The notes under the pieces: generated by a model
The model's database searches: none
The model's input: the letters and a program-made list of their open reading frames with translations, nothing else
Told to the model about the DNA's origin: nothing
Shown: piece by piece, positions 44,023 to 54,038 of the stretch
Numbering within the stretch: the stretch's first letter is position 1
Layout of the letters: each line of letters begins with the position of its first letter
Translations under genes and position numbers: made by a program
From: Mesoflavibacter sp.
GTDB taxonomy: Bacteria > Pseudomonadota > Alphaproteobacteria > UBA8366 > Aestuariispiraceae
NCBI GenBank assembly: GCA_017792345.1
Contig: CP051228.1
Location: 620,001 to 684,000, forward strand
Direction: 5' to 3'
Length of the DNA stretch: 64,000 nucleotides

Positions 44023-45186
44023 ATGCCGCGCTTGCCCTTCGCCGTTTACCGCCATGCCTTGAAGGCCAAGATCGCGCGGCGTCTGGGGCGCGGGACCGAT
44101 CCCTATCTGCCCCTGCCGGAGGGTGCGCTGCTCAGCCCGTCGCTCGGCATCGACGCCGCCTATGACGGCGCGCCCCGGCGTCTGGGCTTCCCGGCACGCG
44201 GGCCCCTGTCCCCCGAGGCCTGGCAGGCACAAGCCAGGGCCAAGCTTGCCGAACTGACCGGCTATGCGGCGACGCGCCCCATTCCCGAGGTAACGATCCA
44301 AAAGGGCGAGGTCGCGGTCGGCAACGGGATCGTACGGCGCAGCGTCTACCTGAGAATCCGGCCGGATACCGATTTGCCGGTCCATCTGGTCTATCGACCG
44401 GACCTGGCGCAGCCCGCGCCGGTCTTCCTTCATCTGGCGGGATCGACATCGGGCGTGCATCTCGGCTGGGGCGAAGCGAAAGTGCCGATCGATCACCAGC
44501 GCATTGCCATCGGCGCGGATATGGCCCGCCAGGCGGCACAGCGCGGCTATCTGGCGGTCTGTATCGAACAGATCGGCTATGGCGAACGGGGCGAACGGCA
44601 TCTGGCGAAACCGTCGCCGAACCGGACGATCGATGCGGCGAACCATCTGCTGCTTCTGGGACGAACGCTGATGGGGGACGGCGCGGGCGATGTATCTGCC
44701 GCGCTGGATTGGCTGCTATCGGGGAATGGTCCGCTGACGGCAGATCCGGACAGGATCTTTCTGTTCGGCCATTCGGCAGGCGGGACCCTGGCGCAATACG
44801 CCGCCGCACTGGACGTCCGGATCAAGGGCGTTCTGGCCAGCGGCTCCGTCGGTCCGGTGCGGCAGACCATCGGCGCGCGCGGGGCCGGCGGCGGCGATGG
44901 GATCGTGCCCGGATTGCTGAACTGGTTCGACACGCCGGACTTGATCGCCCTGGTCGCACCGCGCGTCTTTGTCGGGCTCAGCGGCGACCGGGATCATATT
45001 TTTCCGGCGGCAGGGATTGAGGCCGTGATCGATCAAGCCCGCCCCTTCTTCGCGCTATGCGGCGCGGCGAACAAGGTGCAGGCCATCACCGTAGACGGCC
45101 CGCACCAATATCACGCGGCGGCCAGCTGGGATGCCTGGACCCGCTGGATCGACCCGCCCCCGGATCAGTCGCCGCAGACGAGCTGA
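44023..45186 (+). CDS. Alpha/beta hydrolase (acetyl-xylan-esterase/dienelactone-hydrolase-like)
   Basis: This 387-aa hydrolase has a nucleophile Ser in GHSAGG (about 249-254), an Asp in GDRDHIFP and a His in GPHQYH near the end, forming a plausible triad. It lacks a signal peptide. Its 3' end overlaps the end of the convergent SGNH gene by 22 bp. The substrate is unknown. Confidence 0.85.
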   Translation: MPRLPFAVYRHALKAKIARRLGRGTDPYLPLPEGALLSPSLGIDAAYDGAPRRLGFPARGPLSPEAWQAQARAKLAELTGYAATRPIPEVTIQKGEVAVGNGIVRRSVYLRIRPDTDLPVHLVYRPDLAQPAPVFLHLAGSTSGVHLGWGEAKVPIDHQRIAIGADMARQAAQRGYLAVCIEQIGYGERGERHLAKPSPNRTIDAANHLLLLGRTLMGDGAGDVSAALDWLLSGNGPLTADPDRIFLFGHSAGGTLAQYAAALDVRIKGVLASGSVGPVRQTIGARGAGGGDGIVPGLLNWFDTPDLIALVAPRVFVGLSGDRDHIFPAAGIEAVIDQARPFFALCGAANKVQAITVDGPHQYHAAASWDAWTRWIDPPPDQSPQTS

Positions 45187-46790
45187 ATTGTCTGGGCCGG
45201 ATAACCGGCCTCGTCCTCGACGTACAGGCTATGCGGTTCGGAATCGCCGGCGCATTGCCAATCGACTTTGAAGTCCTTGCTGCACCCGCCGGCCGGATCG
45301 CCCAGGCGATAGACATCGATCGAATATTCGCACTGCTCTTTCCCAAGACAGTCCGTCGCGACCGAAGCGGTGGCATTACCCGGCACCGCGCCGCAGCTTG
45401 CGCCATAGGTTGCGGCGACGGCATTAATCCCGGTCAAAGCCTCGGCGCTGGCTGTCACCGCCTCCGGCGCGAAATGACCCAGTAGTTCGAGCGGAAGGTA
45501 ATCGGTGGGGACCTCGATGCCCAAGTCGGACCGCAGAATTCGGCCGGCCAGGAAACGTCCGATGATATCCATGCCGTTGTCCTTCAGATGTACGACATCG
45601 ATAAAATAGTTCCGCCGTTCCGGAATTCCCGCCGGGAGCAGCATCGACGTGTTGTAATAAGACGCGTTCCGCCCCGCCTGGCGCAATTCCTCCACATAGG
45701 CCTCAACGCCCAATGCGCCCATGGCATAGACATAGTACATGACCGGATTATAGGTCGCCTTGTTGCAGGGCTGATCGGCGATCGGGGCGATGGATTCGTC
45801 ATAGCGCTTAATCAGCGATTCACGCCGGGTCAGATACAGGCTGGTGCCCGCCTGATGGTAGTAGTCGCTCCACAGGTTGTTGACCTGCTGGGTCGACGGT
45901 TGGGTCGTGAAGATCACATTGGCGTCCGCGAAGCGGTTGGCGATGGTCCGCTGCGCCTTGACGTAGAACTCCGCCATTCGGGGCGCATCGCCGACCTTCG
46001 CGTCCGGATTGATGACCCCGCGATAGCTCGCCTCAGTATTGTTCTGATCGTAGGCTTGGTTCTTCTCGATATAGCTCTCGCCCGAAATTTTCCGAACGGC
46101 GTGGCTGTGCTTCAGCAACTCGTTGAAGAACTCCCCGCGATAGAATGGCGGGTTGGTGCTGTTCAGCAGATAGCCTTCGATGTAGGACTTCATGATCGCG
46201 AAATACATCGGATACATGGCGCCCTGCGCATATCCGCAACCGACGCTGGCGTCGTTGAACCCGTCAAATACAACGACCCATTCCGGATCGAAGCTTTCCC
46301 CCCAAAGGTCCAGGGCAATGGCCTGCTGATAGGCGATGTAGCTGCCCATCCCCAGGTTGACGACCGTGTAATTGTATTCGTCCTGGGCTTCGTTCAGGTA
46401 ATGCTGCATGCGTCCGGGAATGGTCGTATCGCCATGGGTCGCGCCGACACCCCAGGCGGCAGACCCGCCTGTGAACAGCACGACCTTCTCTTTCGGTCCC
46501 TTCTCATAAGGTTTCGAGAAATCGAATTCTCGGTCGTCGCGGAAACCGATGGAATTGGTCGTGACTTCGGCGGGAATGTGTTCGCCGGTGAAGGTGTCGG
46601 ACCAGCCTGTATAGGTCTGGGCAACCGTGGTGAACATGACATAGGGCTGGAAACGCTGCCAAAGCGCGTTCGCCGGAACCTCTAGATCGTCGCGGAAATA
46701 GCGATAATACCCTTCGACCGCGGCCAATGGCAGGAGGATCAACAGAACGTTGACCAAAACAATGGCCAGAACGGTTTTGATTTTGCTCAT
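45165..46790 (-). CDS. Membrane-anchored SGNH/GDSL hydrolase with SUEL-lectin-like C-terminus
   Basis: This 541-aa protein has an N-terminal membrane helix (about residues 4-26) and an SGNH hydrolase-like domain (about 100-445) with the Ser block FTGGSAAWGVG, an Asn in FDGFNDAS and a late D-x-x-H in DVVHLKDNG. The last 85 residues resemble a galactose/rhamnose-binding SUEL lectin: ATYGASCG, paired Cys, RLGDPAGGCSKDFKVDWQC. Six Cys there could form disulfides, implying that the domain faces the periplasm. The ATG at 46790 lies 4 bp after the methyltransferase gene. A role in editing a surface or exported glycan is likely (inference). Confidence 0.8.
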   Translation of the reverse strand: MSKIKTVLAIVLVNVLLILLPLAAVEGYYRYFRDDLEVPANALWQRFQPYVMFTTVAQTYTGWSDTFTGEHIPAEVTTNSIGFRDDREFDFSKPYEKGPKEKVVLFTGGSAAWGVGATHGDTTIPGRMQHYLNEAQDEYNYTVVNLGMGSYIAYQQAIALDLWGESFDPEWVVVFDGFNDASVGCGYAQGAMYPMYFAIMKSYIEGYLLNSTNPPFYRGEFFNELLKHSHAVRKISGESYIEKNQAYDQNNTEASYRGVINPDAKVGDAPRMAEFYVKAQRTIANRFADANVIFTTQPSTQQVNNLWSDYYHQAGTSLYLTRRESLIKRYDESIAPIADQPCNKATYNPVMYYVYAMGALGVEAYVEELRQAGRNASYYNTSMLLPAGIPERRNYFIDVVHLKDNGMDIIGRFLAGRILRSDLGIEVPTDYLPLELLGHFAPEAVTASAEALTGINAVAATYGASCGAVPGNATASVATDCLGKEQCEYSIDVYRLGDPAGGCSKDFKVDWQCAGDSEPHSLYVEDEAGYPAQTIQLVCGD

Positions 46791-46794
46791 CGTC

Positions 46795-48306
46795 TCAAGT
46801 CTCACTTCCTACGGGCCGCACGCGCATTTCCGTAAGAGACGCACGATTCGGCGGTGTCTCGGTCAAACTGCTTCCGGGCCGGTTTTCGTTCGGCGATCCG
46901 ACGGCCACGATGCCGATCCGGGTCAGGTCCGTATCTGCGGCGACAAGGTCTGCGGGCACTCGCGCGGAGATCCGGACGGTATCCTTCGTAAAATCCAGGG
47001 TACTGCGCAACACGGTCCCATTGCAGGCGATAGCCAGGATTTCTGCCATGCCCGGCTTCAAATCCAGAATGTCGAAGACTACGTCATAGTCATTGCCCGG
47101 CTCCAGCGACAATAACACATCGGAGCGGTCGCGCGGACCGAGGTAGCGCCATTTCTGGCCGATACTGTTCGACCACCGTGCGCCCCACTCAACACCAACG
47201 AAGTCCTCACCCGACAAATCGATTGTCGCCGACCGCACCTTGGCGGGCGCGGCCTGCCGATAAGCACTGGTCAGGATATCATCCACCTTGTCCAGATAAC
47301 GGCTGACCGTGCCATAACGAGGCTCTCCGACCTCCGAATAGAAGATCAACGATTGGATTTCTTCTTCGAATTGTGGCCCCAGCTTTGCCGCGACACGCAG
47401 ACCGAAATCCTCATCCACCGCATGTCGGAAAACCTGCCCATAGGATGGACCGTGCCGCTCGACGTCATTCCAGAAGGTCTTCGGGCCGAAATACGACGGA
47501 TAGCGGGACTGTAGTACCGGAGAGAATTCCTCCCCAACGTCGAAATCCCCGATATCGAGCGGAACCCGAAACGGTTCGTCATGGACCTTGGCCAGCACAA
47601 CGCTAAGCCCGACATCACGCGTGCGGACCTGCCGCGCGGCCCAGGGTGCCCACATCCGCCGCGAGTAATGGTGCGATTGTGACTCGAAAATCCGGTAATC
47701 GTTACTAGGCGCAATGCCAACATCGATGCCGCTGTCGACCTCGATGTAATTGTTCGCCTTGGCCAATTGCCAGAACAGTTTCGGGCTGTAGAGGAAAAAT
47801 CCGTGGGTCAGGTACCCGCCTGCGGGCAATTCGTGCATCATCAGCCCGCCCGGCCGACACAAGTCGTGCATCACCTTGAACGCGTTCAATTGGTTCAGGA
47901 CATGTTCGGTGGTGCCCAGATTGGTGACCAGATCGTACTGTCCCTTATGGTCATCGGGTATGCTGTCGAAATTGAGGTCCAGTTTCACCGTATCGGGGTC
48001 GTCGTCCAGGTCGAAGCCGGTATAGCGCGCCCCGATCGCCTGCCATATCACGCGGGAGTTCGGCTGCGTCGGCACCTGATGGCGGGTATCGCCGTGAACG
48101 ACATGCCCTTCCTGGGTATCCAGAACCGAAACGTCGAAACTGTCGGACGCCCCGAATTTTCTCAAGAATTCCGGTAAGACGCCGCTGACGATGAGGCGGT
48201 GCCCCAATTGTTGGTTGCCGATCTCGGCAACCGCCTCGATCCGATCCAGATTGCCGCTGCGTTTCAGATCCAACAGCCGTTGGATGAAATCATACCCGAT
48301 CCCCAT
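46795..48306 (-). CDS. SAM-dependent methyltransferase-like protein
   Basis: This protein of about 503 aa has a methyltransferase-like core in its first half (GARYTGFDLDDDPDTVKLDLN, LVTNLGTTEHVLNQLNAFKVMHDLCRPGGLMMHELPAGG) and a beta-rich C-terminal region without an obvious family. The ATG at 48306 gives a natural N-terminus. An in-frame GTG at 48354 would add 16 residues. It is followed 4 bp later by the SGNH-lectin gene, so the two probably work on the same glycan or polymer (inference). Confidence 0.75.
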   Translation of the reverse strand: MGIGYDFIQRLLDLKRSGNLDRIEAVAEIGNQQLGHRLIVSGVLPEFLRKFGASDSFDVSVLDTQEGHVVHGDTRHQVPTQPNSRVIWQAIGARYTGFDLDDDPDTVKLDLNFDSIPDDHKGQYDLVTNLGTTEHVLNQLNAFKVMHDLCRPGGLMMHELPAGGYLTHGFFLYSPKLFWQLAKANNYIEVDSGIDVGIAPSNDYRIFESQSHHYSRRMWAPWAARQVRTRDVGLSVVLAKVHDEPFRVPLDIGDFDVGEEFSPVLQSRYPSYFGPKTFWNDVERHGPSYGQVFRHAVDEDFGLRVAAKLGPQFEEEIQSLIFYSEVGEPRYGTVSRYLDKVDDILTSAYRQAAPAKVRSATIDLSGEDFVGVEWGARWSNSIGQKWRYLGPRDRSDVLLSLEPGNDYDVVFDILDLKPGMAEILAIACNGTVLRSTLDFTKDTVRISARVPADLVAADTDLTRIGIVAVGSPNENRPGSSLTETPPNRASLTEMRVRPVGSET

Positions 48307-48523
48307 TGCCCCGAACGCGTCCCTCTCAATTCGGACGGGCCCTGGACCCGACACGCCGCCACTTGAAACCCCGCCGTTTATATTGAAGTTGCATAAGTCG
48401 GTAAAGCGATGCCGCCGCCACGACTAGGGCGTGCGGCCGCAGGCCCCATCCCTCTTCCCGTTTGAGCCGCGCCGCGACTTGCCGCTAGACTGGCCGATAA
48501 CACACAAGATCAGGGAGAATGTC

Positions 48524-49720
48524 ATGGACACGCCGATGCGGGAGGCAGCCGGCAAGGCGATCGGACTGGAGCGGTTCGGCTTCCCGATCTCTCCGGACCA
48601 GCGGGAAATCCATGAAACGATGCGCCGTTTCGGGCGGGACCGCCTGGCCCCCGGCGCGGCGGACAGGGACCGTGACCATCGCTTTCCAACGGCGGAAATT
48701 GGCGAATTGGCGCGGATGGGCGGCATGGCGATGAAGGCCGCGCCGGACGATGACGGGCCAGGCCTGGACAACACCGCATATGCCCTGTCGATCGAGGCAC
48801 TGGCGGAGGCCGATCCATCGGTCGCGGTCGTGACCGTCGCCAGCAATCTGGCCATGAATATCCTGTCCCTGCACGCCAACGAGGATCAGCGCGCCCGTTT
48901 CCTGCGTCCGGTCGCGCGCGGGGAGCGTGGGGCGGCATCCTTCGGCCTGACGGAGCCGCATGCCGGATCGGACGCGGCGGCAATCAAGACCCATGCCCGG
49001 CGGGAGGGCGGCGACTGGATCCTGTCCGGCGCGAAACAATGGATTACCGGCGCGGCGGCGGCCGAAGTCTTCGTGATCTTCGCGAAGACCGACCCCGGGT
49101 CCAATGCCGTATCCTGTTTCGTCGTGGAAAAGGGCACAGCCGGTTTCGAACTGGGCCGGATCGAGGATAAGATGGGTTTGCGGTCCTCGGGGACGGCACA
49201 GCTTTTCTTCGACAATTGCCGGATCCCCGGGGCGAATCTGGTCGGGAATGAGGGCGAAGGATACCGCCTGGCGATCGGGGCGCTGGCGCCCAGCCGGATC
49301 GCCATCGCCGCGCAATCCATTGGAATCGCCGAACGCGCCTTTGCGTTGGGCCTGGATTATGCCCGCGAGCGCCAAGTTTTCGGCGGCGCCGTGTCGGACC
49401 TGCAGGTCAACCGTCACGCCCTGGCCGACGCCCGGACCGAGCTGGATCAGGCCTGGCTTCTGATGCTGCGCGGCGCGCGATTGCTGGACGACGGCTACCG
49501 GGTCGCCGAAGAGGCCTCCATGGCGAAACTGGCAGCGTCGGAAATCTGCGGCCGGGTGGTCGACCGCATGCTGCAGCTTCACGGCGGTAACGGCTATTCC
49601 CGCGAATACGAGATCGAACGCCTGTACCGCGATGCGCGGGTCATGCGCATCTATGAAGGCACCAGCGAGATCCAGCGCGAGATCATCGCCCGGGCGGTGG
49701 TGGACGGCGGCCGGGGATAA
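48524..49720 (+). CDS. Acyl-CoA dehydrogenase
   Basis: This 398-aa FAD enzyme has the N-, middle and C-terminal acyl-CoA dehydrogenase domains. FGLTEPHAGSDAAAI is the FAD/substrate block, and the C-terminal RDARVMRIYEGTSEIQREIIAR has the catalytic Glu in YEGTSEIQ. I chose the ATG at 48524, which has GGGAGA just upstream; an in-frame start at 48431 is unsupported. The acyl chain specificity is unclear, but it resembles short/branched-chain members. Confidence 0.93.
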   Translation: MDTPMREAAGKAIGLERFGFPISPDQREIHETMRRFGRDRLAPGAADRDRDHRFPTAEIGELARMGGMAMKAAPDDDGPGLDNTAYALSIEALAEADPSVAVVTVASNLAMNILSLHANEDQRARFLRPVARGERGAASFGLTEPHAGSDAAAIKTHARREGGDWILSGAKQWITGAAAAEVFVIFAKTDPGSNAVSCFVVEKGTAGFELGRIEDKMGLRSSGTAQLFFDNCRIPGANLVGNEGEGYRLAIGALAPSRIAIAAQSIGIAERAFALGLDYARERQVFGGAVSDLQVNRHALADARTELDQAWLLMLRGARLLDDGYRVAEEASMAKLAASEICGRVVDRMLQLHGGNGYSREYEIERLYRDARVMRIYEGTSEIQREIIARAVVDGGRG

Positions 49721-49739
49721 CCGACCGCCAGCCGCCAGC

Positions 49740-50105
49740 CTAAAGTTCGGGTCGCGGTTCGCTGAAATCGACCAGGGGACGAACCTCGATGGCGCCGATC
49801 CGCGCCAGCGGATGGTCGCCGATCACGCGGGCGGCCTCATCGACATCCGCCGCCTCGATAATCACGACGCCGCCGAGGATCTCCTTGGTCTCGCTGAACG
49901 GTCCGTCGGTGACGACCTGGCGGCCGGCACGTTTGCGCACCGTTTTTGCGCCGTCGGGGAGCTCCAGCGCCTCTCCGGCGACGAAATGGCCGGACCGGGT
50001 CAGAACGTCGTCATACCCTTCGCATTCCGCCAAGGCCGCGTTGGAATCCGGGTCGCCGCCGAAAAGCTGTTTCGGATCGTAGTAAATCAGGCACGCATAC
50101 CGCAT
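49740..50105 (-). CDS. YCII/DGPF-domain protein
   Basis: This 121-aa YciI-like protein starts with MRYACLIYYDP and has VVTDGPFSETKEILGG, the DGPF motif. Members bind small molecules, and many are encoded near ECF sigma factors, but none is seen here. The ATG at 50105 has AAAGGAA upstream. It is convergent with the acyl-CoA dehydrogenase gene. Function unknown. Confidence 0.88.
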   Translation of the reverse strand: MRYACLIYYDPKQLFGGDPDSNAALAECEGYDDVLTRSGHFVAGEALELPDGAKTVRKRAGRQVVTDGPFSETKEILGGVVIIEAADVDEAARVIGDHPLARIGAIEVRPLVDFSEPRPEL

Positions 50106-50302
50106 CGCGATATTCCTTTCATGAACGGATGATACCCCTAGTCGACGGTGCCGCGATGCATTCGACATTTTGACCGGCGGAATCTTTTGCACCTCAAGCC
50201 ACGGCGGTGATTGCGATCTCCCCCAGCCACGCATCGGTCAAAATTCGGACGGAAACGACGCGCGACTGGCCGGAAGGGCCGTTGCCATCCGATTGAGGCC
50301 GA

Positions 50303-50338
50303 AACGGAAAACGGGCGGCCCGAAGACCGCCCGTTCCC
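50303..50338 (-). terminator. Rho-independent terminator of the second importer operon
   Basis: On the minus strand, ACGGGCGG pairs with CCGCCCGT (50311-50334) and is followed by TTTCC, about 25 bp after the stop of the binding-protein gene. Confidence 0.7.
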
Positions 50339-50358
50339 GTTCAATCCGATCCCAAAGA

Positions 50359-51915
50359 TCAGGCGAAGGACCAACGCTCCATCCAGCGTTCGCCATCCAG
50401 GTCCCAGTTGGACCCGAAATCGCCATGCACGACCTTGTCGGCGGTCGCGAAGACGTAGGATGCGAACATCGGAACGATGACGCCGCCGTCATTGTGCAGG
50501 ATTTCCTGCATCTCGTAATACATGGCGCGGCGGGTATCCTCGTTCAGCTCCGCCCGGGCCTGGACCAGCAACTCGTCGAACCGCGCGTTGGACCAGAAGG
50601 TGTCGTTCCAGTCGACGCCGGTCTTGTAGGCGGTTGCGAACATCTGGTCTTCGACCGGACGGCCGCTCCAGTACACGGCGGTGAACGGCTTCTTCATCCA
50701 GACATCGGCCCAATAGCCGTCATTCGGCTCCCGTACCGGGGTCAGGTCGATACCGCATTCCTTGGCGGAGTTCTGGAACAGCACCGCCGCATCGACCGCG
50801 CCGCCGAAGGCCGCATCGGCCGCCGACAGATCGACCTTCAAGGTTTCGAGGCCCGCCTTCTTCAGGTGGAACTTCGCCTTGTCCGGATCGTATTCGCGCT
50901 GCGGCAGGTCCTTGTTGAAATACCGCTGACCCTGACCGATCGGGTGGTCGTTGCCGACAGCGCCATAGCCGAACAGGATCTTGTCGACCAGTTCCTGACG
51001 GTTGAGGCCATACTTCAATGCCAGCCGCACATTGACATCGTCATAGGGCGCCGTCTTGCAGGACATGGCGAAGGTAAAGTGCTGTGTGCCCGCGACCGAA
51101 TGAACGTTGATACCGGGCTTGCGTGCCAGCAGGCCGACGGTCTTCAGGTCCAGGCGGTCGATCGCATCGACCTCGCCGGAAACCAGCGCCGTGGTGCGGG
51201 CGTTGAGGTCGACCAGCGCCAGCATTTCGATCGCATCGAAATAGGCGGCGTCCGGCTTCCAATAGTTGTCCGCGCGGTCGAAATAGGCGGCGACGCCCGG
51301 GTTGAATTCCCGCAGCTTATAAGGTCCGCAACCATCGCCCGACTGCCAGTCCAGCTTGCCGTCCTTCACCGGACAGATCGACAGGTGATAGTCGCTCAGC
51401 ACGAAGGGGAAGTCCGCGTTGCCGCCGTCCAGTTTGAACGTCACGGTATGCGGGTCGTCGGCGGTCATTTCCACGACGGAAGCCACGATCGGCTTCGCGG
51501 CGGAAGTCGAGGCTTCGCCGCGATGGTGATTGATCGACGCGATCACGTCGTCCGCACCGAAGCTCTTGCCGCTGTGATAGGTCACGCCCTTACGCAGCTT
51601 GAAGGTCCAGGACGTCGCGTCGGCTGACGCTTCCCAGCTTTCGGCCAGGCCCGGCTGCAACGAGCCGTCGGTGCCGACCTCGGTCAGATAGCCATGGATG
51701 CCGAACAGCAGTGCGATGGTGAAGCCGTTTTCCGAATGCCCCGGATCAAGCGAGTCGGATGTCTGCCCATGGGCCTTCCCCATGCGCATGACCCCGCCCT
51801 TTTTCGGCGCGGCCATGGCGGACTTGCCGCCGGCCAGGCTGGCCGCAACGCCGGTCGCCGCGCTCGCCTGGAGAAAATGTCGTCTATTGAGCCCCGTTTG
51901 GATCAAGTTTTTCAT
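50359..51915 (-). CDS. ABC importer substrate-binding protein A (SBP_bac_5, Tat-exported)
   Basis: This 518-aa binding protein of the peptide family has a twin-arginine signal (NRRHFLQASAATGVAASLAGG, cut probably after KSAMA). Family blocks include GLAESWEASADATSWTFKLRKGVTYHSG and VGNDHPIGQGQRYF. It is the last gene of the importer gene set that starts at 57713, separated from the ATPase gene by about 300 bp. The set thus has two binding proteins, which widens substrate range. The ligand is unknown. Confidence 0.9.
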   Translation of the reverse strand: MKNLIQTGLNRRHFLQASAATGVAASLAGGKSAMAAPKKGGVMRMGKAHGQTSDSLDPGHSENGFTIALLFGIHGYLTEVGTDGSLQPGLAESWEASADATSWTFKLRKGVTYHSGKSFGADDVIASINHHRGEASTSAAKPIVASVVEMTADDPHTVTFKLDGGNADFPFVLSDYHLSICPVKDGKLDWQSGDGCGPYKLREFNPGVAAYFDRADNYWKPDAAYFDAIEMLALVDLNARTTALVSGEVDAIDRLDLKTVGLLARKPGINVHSVAGTQHFTFAMSCKTAPYDDVNVRLALKYGLNRQELVDKILFGYGAVGNDHPIGQGQRYFNKDLPQREYDPDKAKFHLKKAGLETLKVDLSAADAAFGGAVDAAVLFQNSAKECGIDLTPVREPNDGYWADVWMKKPFTAVYWSGRPVEDQMFATAYKTGVDWNDTFWSNARFDELLVQARAELNEDTRRAMYYEMQEILHNDGGVIVPMFASYVFATADKVVHGDFGSNWDLDGERWMERWSFA

Positions 51916-52211
51916 GTGCCTGTCTCTCCTGTTGCAGAATTTCTCTGCAGGGAAAACATCCGGCGCGCGGCTTCAACGGGGGATGAAACCGCCCCATTCT
52001 TTGGGTTCTTGCAACGCTCTGTCATGCCTCCCTGCGCGGCGAAACCATGCATCGAAGGTTGGGCGGTCTCTTTGGATCCTGGTCCCAAACCCCGCGATGC
52101 CCGGCCGGGCACGAAGCCCTATCGCCTCGCGCAGTGTAACCGGGGCGGCGCGTCAGGCCAAACGCTGATATGAAAATCTTTCCTGACCGGATCGGGGATC
52201 CCGATCCTCGT
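51916..52211 (-). other. Leader region between ATPase and binding-protein A genes
   Basis: The 296 bp hold no gene that I can support. A CTCCTGT segment near the right flank of 51915 gives AGGAG on the minus strand, the ribosome site of the binding-protein gene. A separate promoter is likely but not identifiable. Confidence 0.4.
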
Positions 52212-54035
52212 CTAACCGCCCAGTTCGGAGATCTCCCGGTGGCATTCGATGACATGGCCGCTGCCATCCTTGCGGGACGGCGGATCGACCTTGTCACAGG
52301 TCCCTTCGATCGCCAGCGGACAGCGTTCGAAGAACGGACAGCCGATATCGGTGATCTTGACGCCGCGCGCGATCCCAGCCAGCGCCTCGCGGGTCTGCAT
52401 GGATTCTTCCAGCCAGCCCACCCGCATTTCCGGCACCGAGGAAATCAACAGCCGCGTATAGGGGTGATAGGGCGGCGACAGGACCTGATCGGTCGGCCCC
52501 TTCTCCGCCACACGCCCGGCATAGAGCACGACGATCTCGTCCGCGAAGGAAGCCACGGTCGACAGATCGTGACTGATGAAGACGAAGGACACACCGGTCT
52601 CGCGCCGCAGACGTTTCAGCAGTTCGATCACATTCGCGCCGACAATGCTGTCCAGGGCCGAGGTCACCTCGTCACACAGCATCACTTCCGGCTCCGCCGC
52701 CAGCGCCCGGGCCAGGTTCACGCGTTGTTTCTGGCCGCCCGACAATTCATGGGGCAGGCGCTGCGCGAATTCCGGACGCAGATCGACCAGGGTCAGCAAT
52801 TCGGCCACCCGCTCGCGCTTCTTCTTGCCGCGCAGGCCGTGATAGAATTCCAGCGGCCGCCCCAGAATGTCGCCGATACGCTGACGCGGGTTCAGGGCCG
52901 TATCCGCCATCTGATAAACGAACTGGACCTTACGCAGATTGTCGCGCGACCGGCTGCGATAGCTCGCCCGCATCGACTTGCCGTCCAACAGCACATCGCC
53001 CTCGGCCGCCGGCAACAGGCCGGACATGACCCGCGCCAAGGTCGACTTGCCGCAACCCGATTCCCCGATAATCCCGACACTGCTGCCGCGTTCGATCGAC
53101 AGGTTGATGTCGCGCAGGATGGTCACCAACGGCCCGCCGCGCGGTCCCTTGCCATAGCCTGCGGTAACATCCCGTACTTCCAGGGCCGGGACCTCGCGGC
53201 CGTGATCGCCGGTATCCTCGTCGCCCTGCCCGGCGGCCGGGGTGGGCCGGACCGCAGCCATCAGCCGCTTGGTATACGGGTGTTTCGGATTGTTGATGAT
53301 TGTGTCCGTCGGCCCCTTCTCCTGGATCTCACCGTGATAGAGCACCACGATGTAATCCGCGATCTGGGCCACGACCGCCAGATCGTGGGTCACATAGATC
53401 GCCGCCGCGCCTTCTTCCTTGATGACCTTCTTGAAGGCCTTCAGCACCTCGATCTGGGTCGTCACGTCCAGGGCCGTGGTCGGCTCGTCCAGGACCAGAA
53501 GATCCGGATCGCCGCACAACGCCATCGCCGCCATCAGCCGCTGCAACTGGCCCCCGGACACCTGGTGCGGATAGCGGTCACCGATCGTGTCGGGATTCGG
53601 CAGTTCCAGCGCGCGATATAGCGCCAACGCCTTCTTGTTCGCCTCCTCCTGGGTCTTGGTGCCGTGCAAGACCGGCGCCTCGGTCACCTGTTCGTTGATC
53701 TTGATCGACGGATTGAAGGTCGCTGCCGCGCTTTGCGCCAGATAGGCGACCCGCTCGCCCCGATACGGCCGAAGTTCCTCGGTCGTCATACCGGTGACGT
53801 CCTGGCCCAGCAGCCTGGCCGCGCCGCCCGCGAATTTCAGCCCGGGCTTGCAATAGCCCAGCGCCGACAGCGAGATCGTGGTCTTGCCCGACCCGGATTC
53901 CCCGATCAGGGCCACGACCTCACCGCGCTTCACCTGAAAATCGACCCCCTTCACGATGGGCAGTTCGCTGCCGTCGTCACGGATGGCGTGGATACGCAGG
54001 TCGTCGACTTCGAATACGATATCCTCGTCACTCAT
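52212..54035 (-). CDS. Peptide-type ABC importer, fused double ATPase (DppD-DppF type)
   Basis: This 607-aa protein has two ATPase domains. The first (about 1-270) has Walker A GESGSGKT, signature VSGGQLQR and Walker B LLVLDEP. The second (about 295-590) has GESGCGKS, LSGGQKQR and VMLCDEV. It ends with an oligopeptide/dipeptide C-terminal region with several Cys (GCPFFERCPLAIEGTCDKV), which in this family can hold an Fe-S cluster. It lies 3 bp after the DppC-type permease gene. Confidence 0.93.
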   Translation of the reverse strand: MSDEDIVFEVDDLRIHAIRDDGSELPIVKGVDFQVKRGEVVALIGESGSGKTTISLSALGYCKPGLKFAGGAARLLGQDVTGMTTEELRPYRGERVAYLAQSAAATFNPSIKINEQVTEAPVLHGTKTQEEANKKALALYRALELPNPDTIGDRYPHQVSGGQLQRLMAAMALCGDPDLLVLDEPTTALDVTTQIEVLKAFKKVIKEEGAAAIYVTHDLAVVAQIADYIVVLYHGEIQEKGPTDTIINNPKHPYTKRLMAAVRPTPAAGQGDEDTGDHGREVPALEVRDVTAGYGKGPRGGPLVTILRDINLSIERGSSVGIIGESGCGKSTLARVMSGLLPAAEGDVLLDGKSMRASYRSRSRDNLRKVQFVYQMADTALNPRQRIGDILGRPLEFYHGLRGKKKRERVAELLTLVDLRPEFAQRLPHELSGGQKQRVNLARALAAEPEVMLCDEVTSALDSIVGANVIELLKRLRRETGVSFVFISHDLSTVASFADEIVVLYAGRVAEKGPTDQVLSPPYHPYTRLLISSVPEMRVGWLEESMQTREALAGIARGVKITDIGCPFFERCPLAIEGTCDKVDPPSRKDGSGHVIECHREISELGG

Positions 54036-54038
54036 GGT

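Noticed and set aside
48306-48354. GTG at 48354 as the start of the methyltransferase-like gene.
   Set aside because: The added 16 residues look unlike a folded N-terminus and have no clear ribosome site. The ATG at 48306 is preferred, though not proven.
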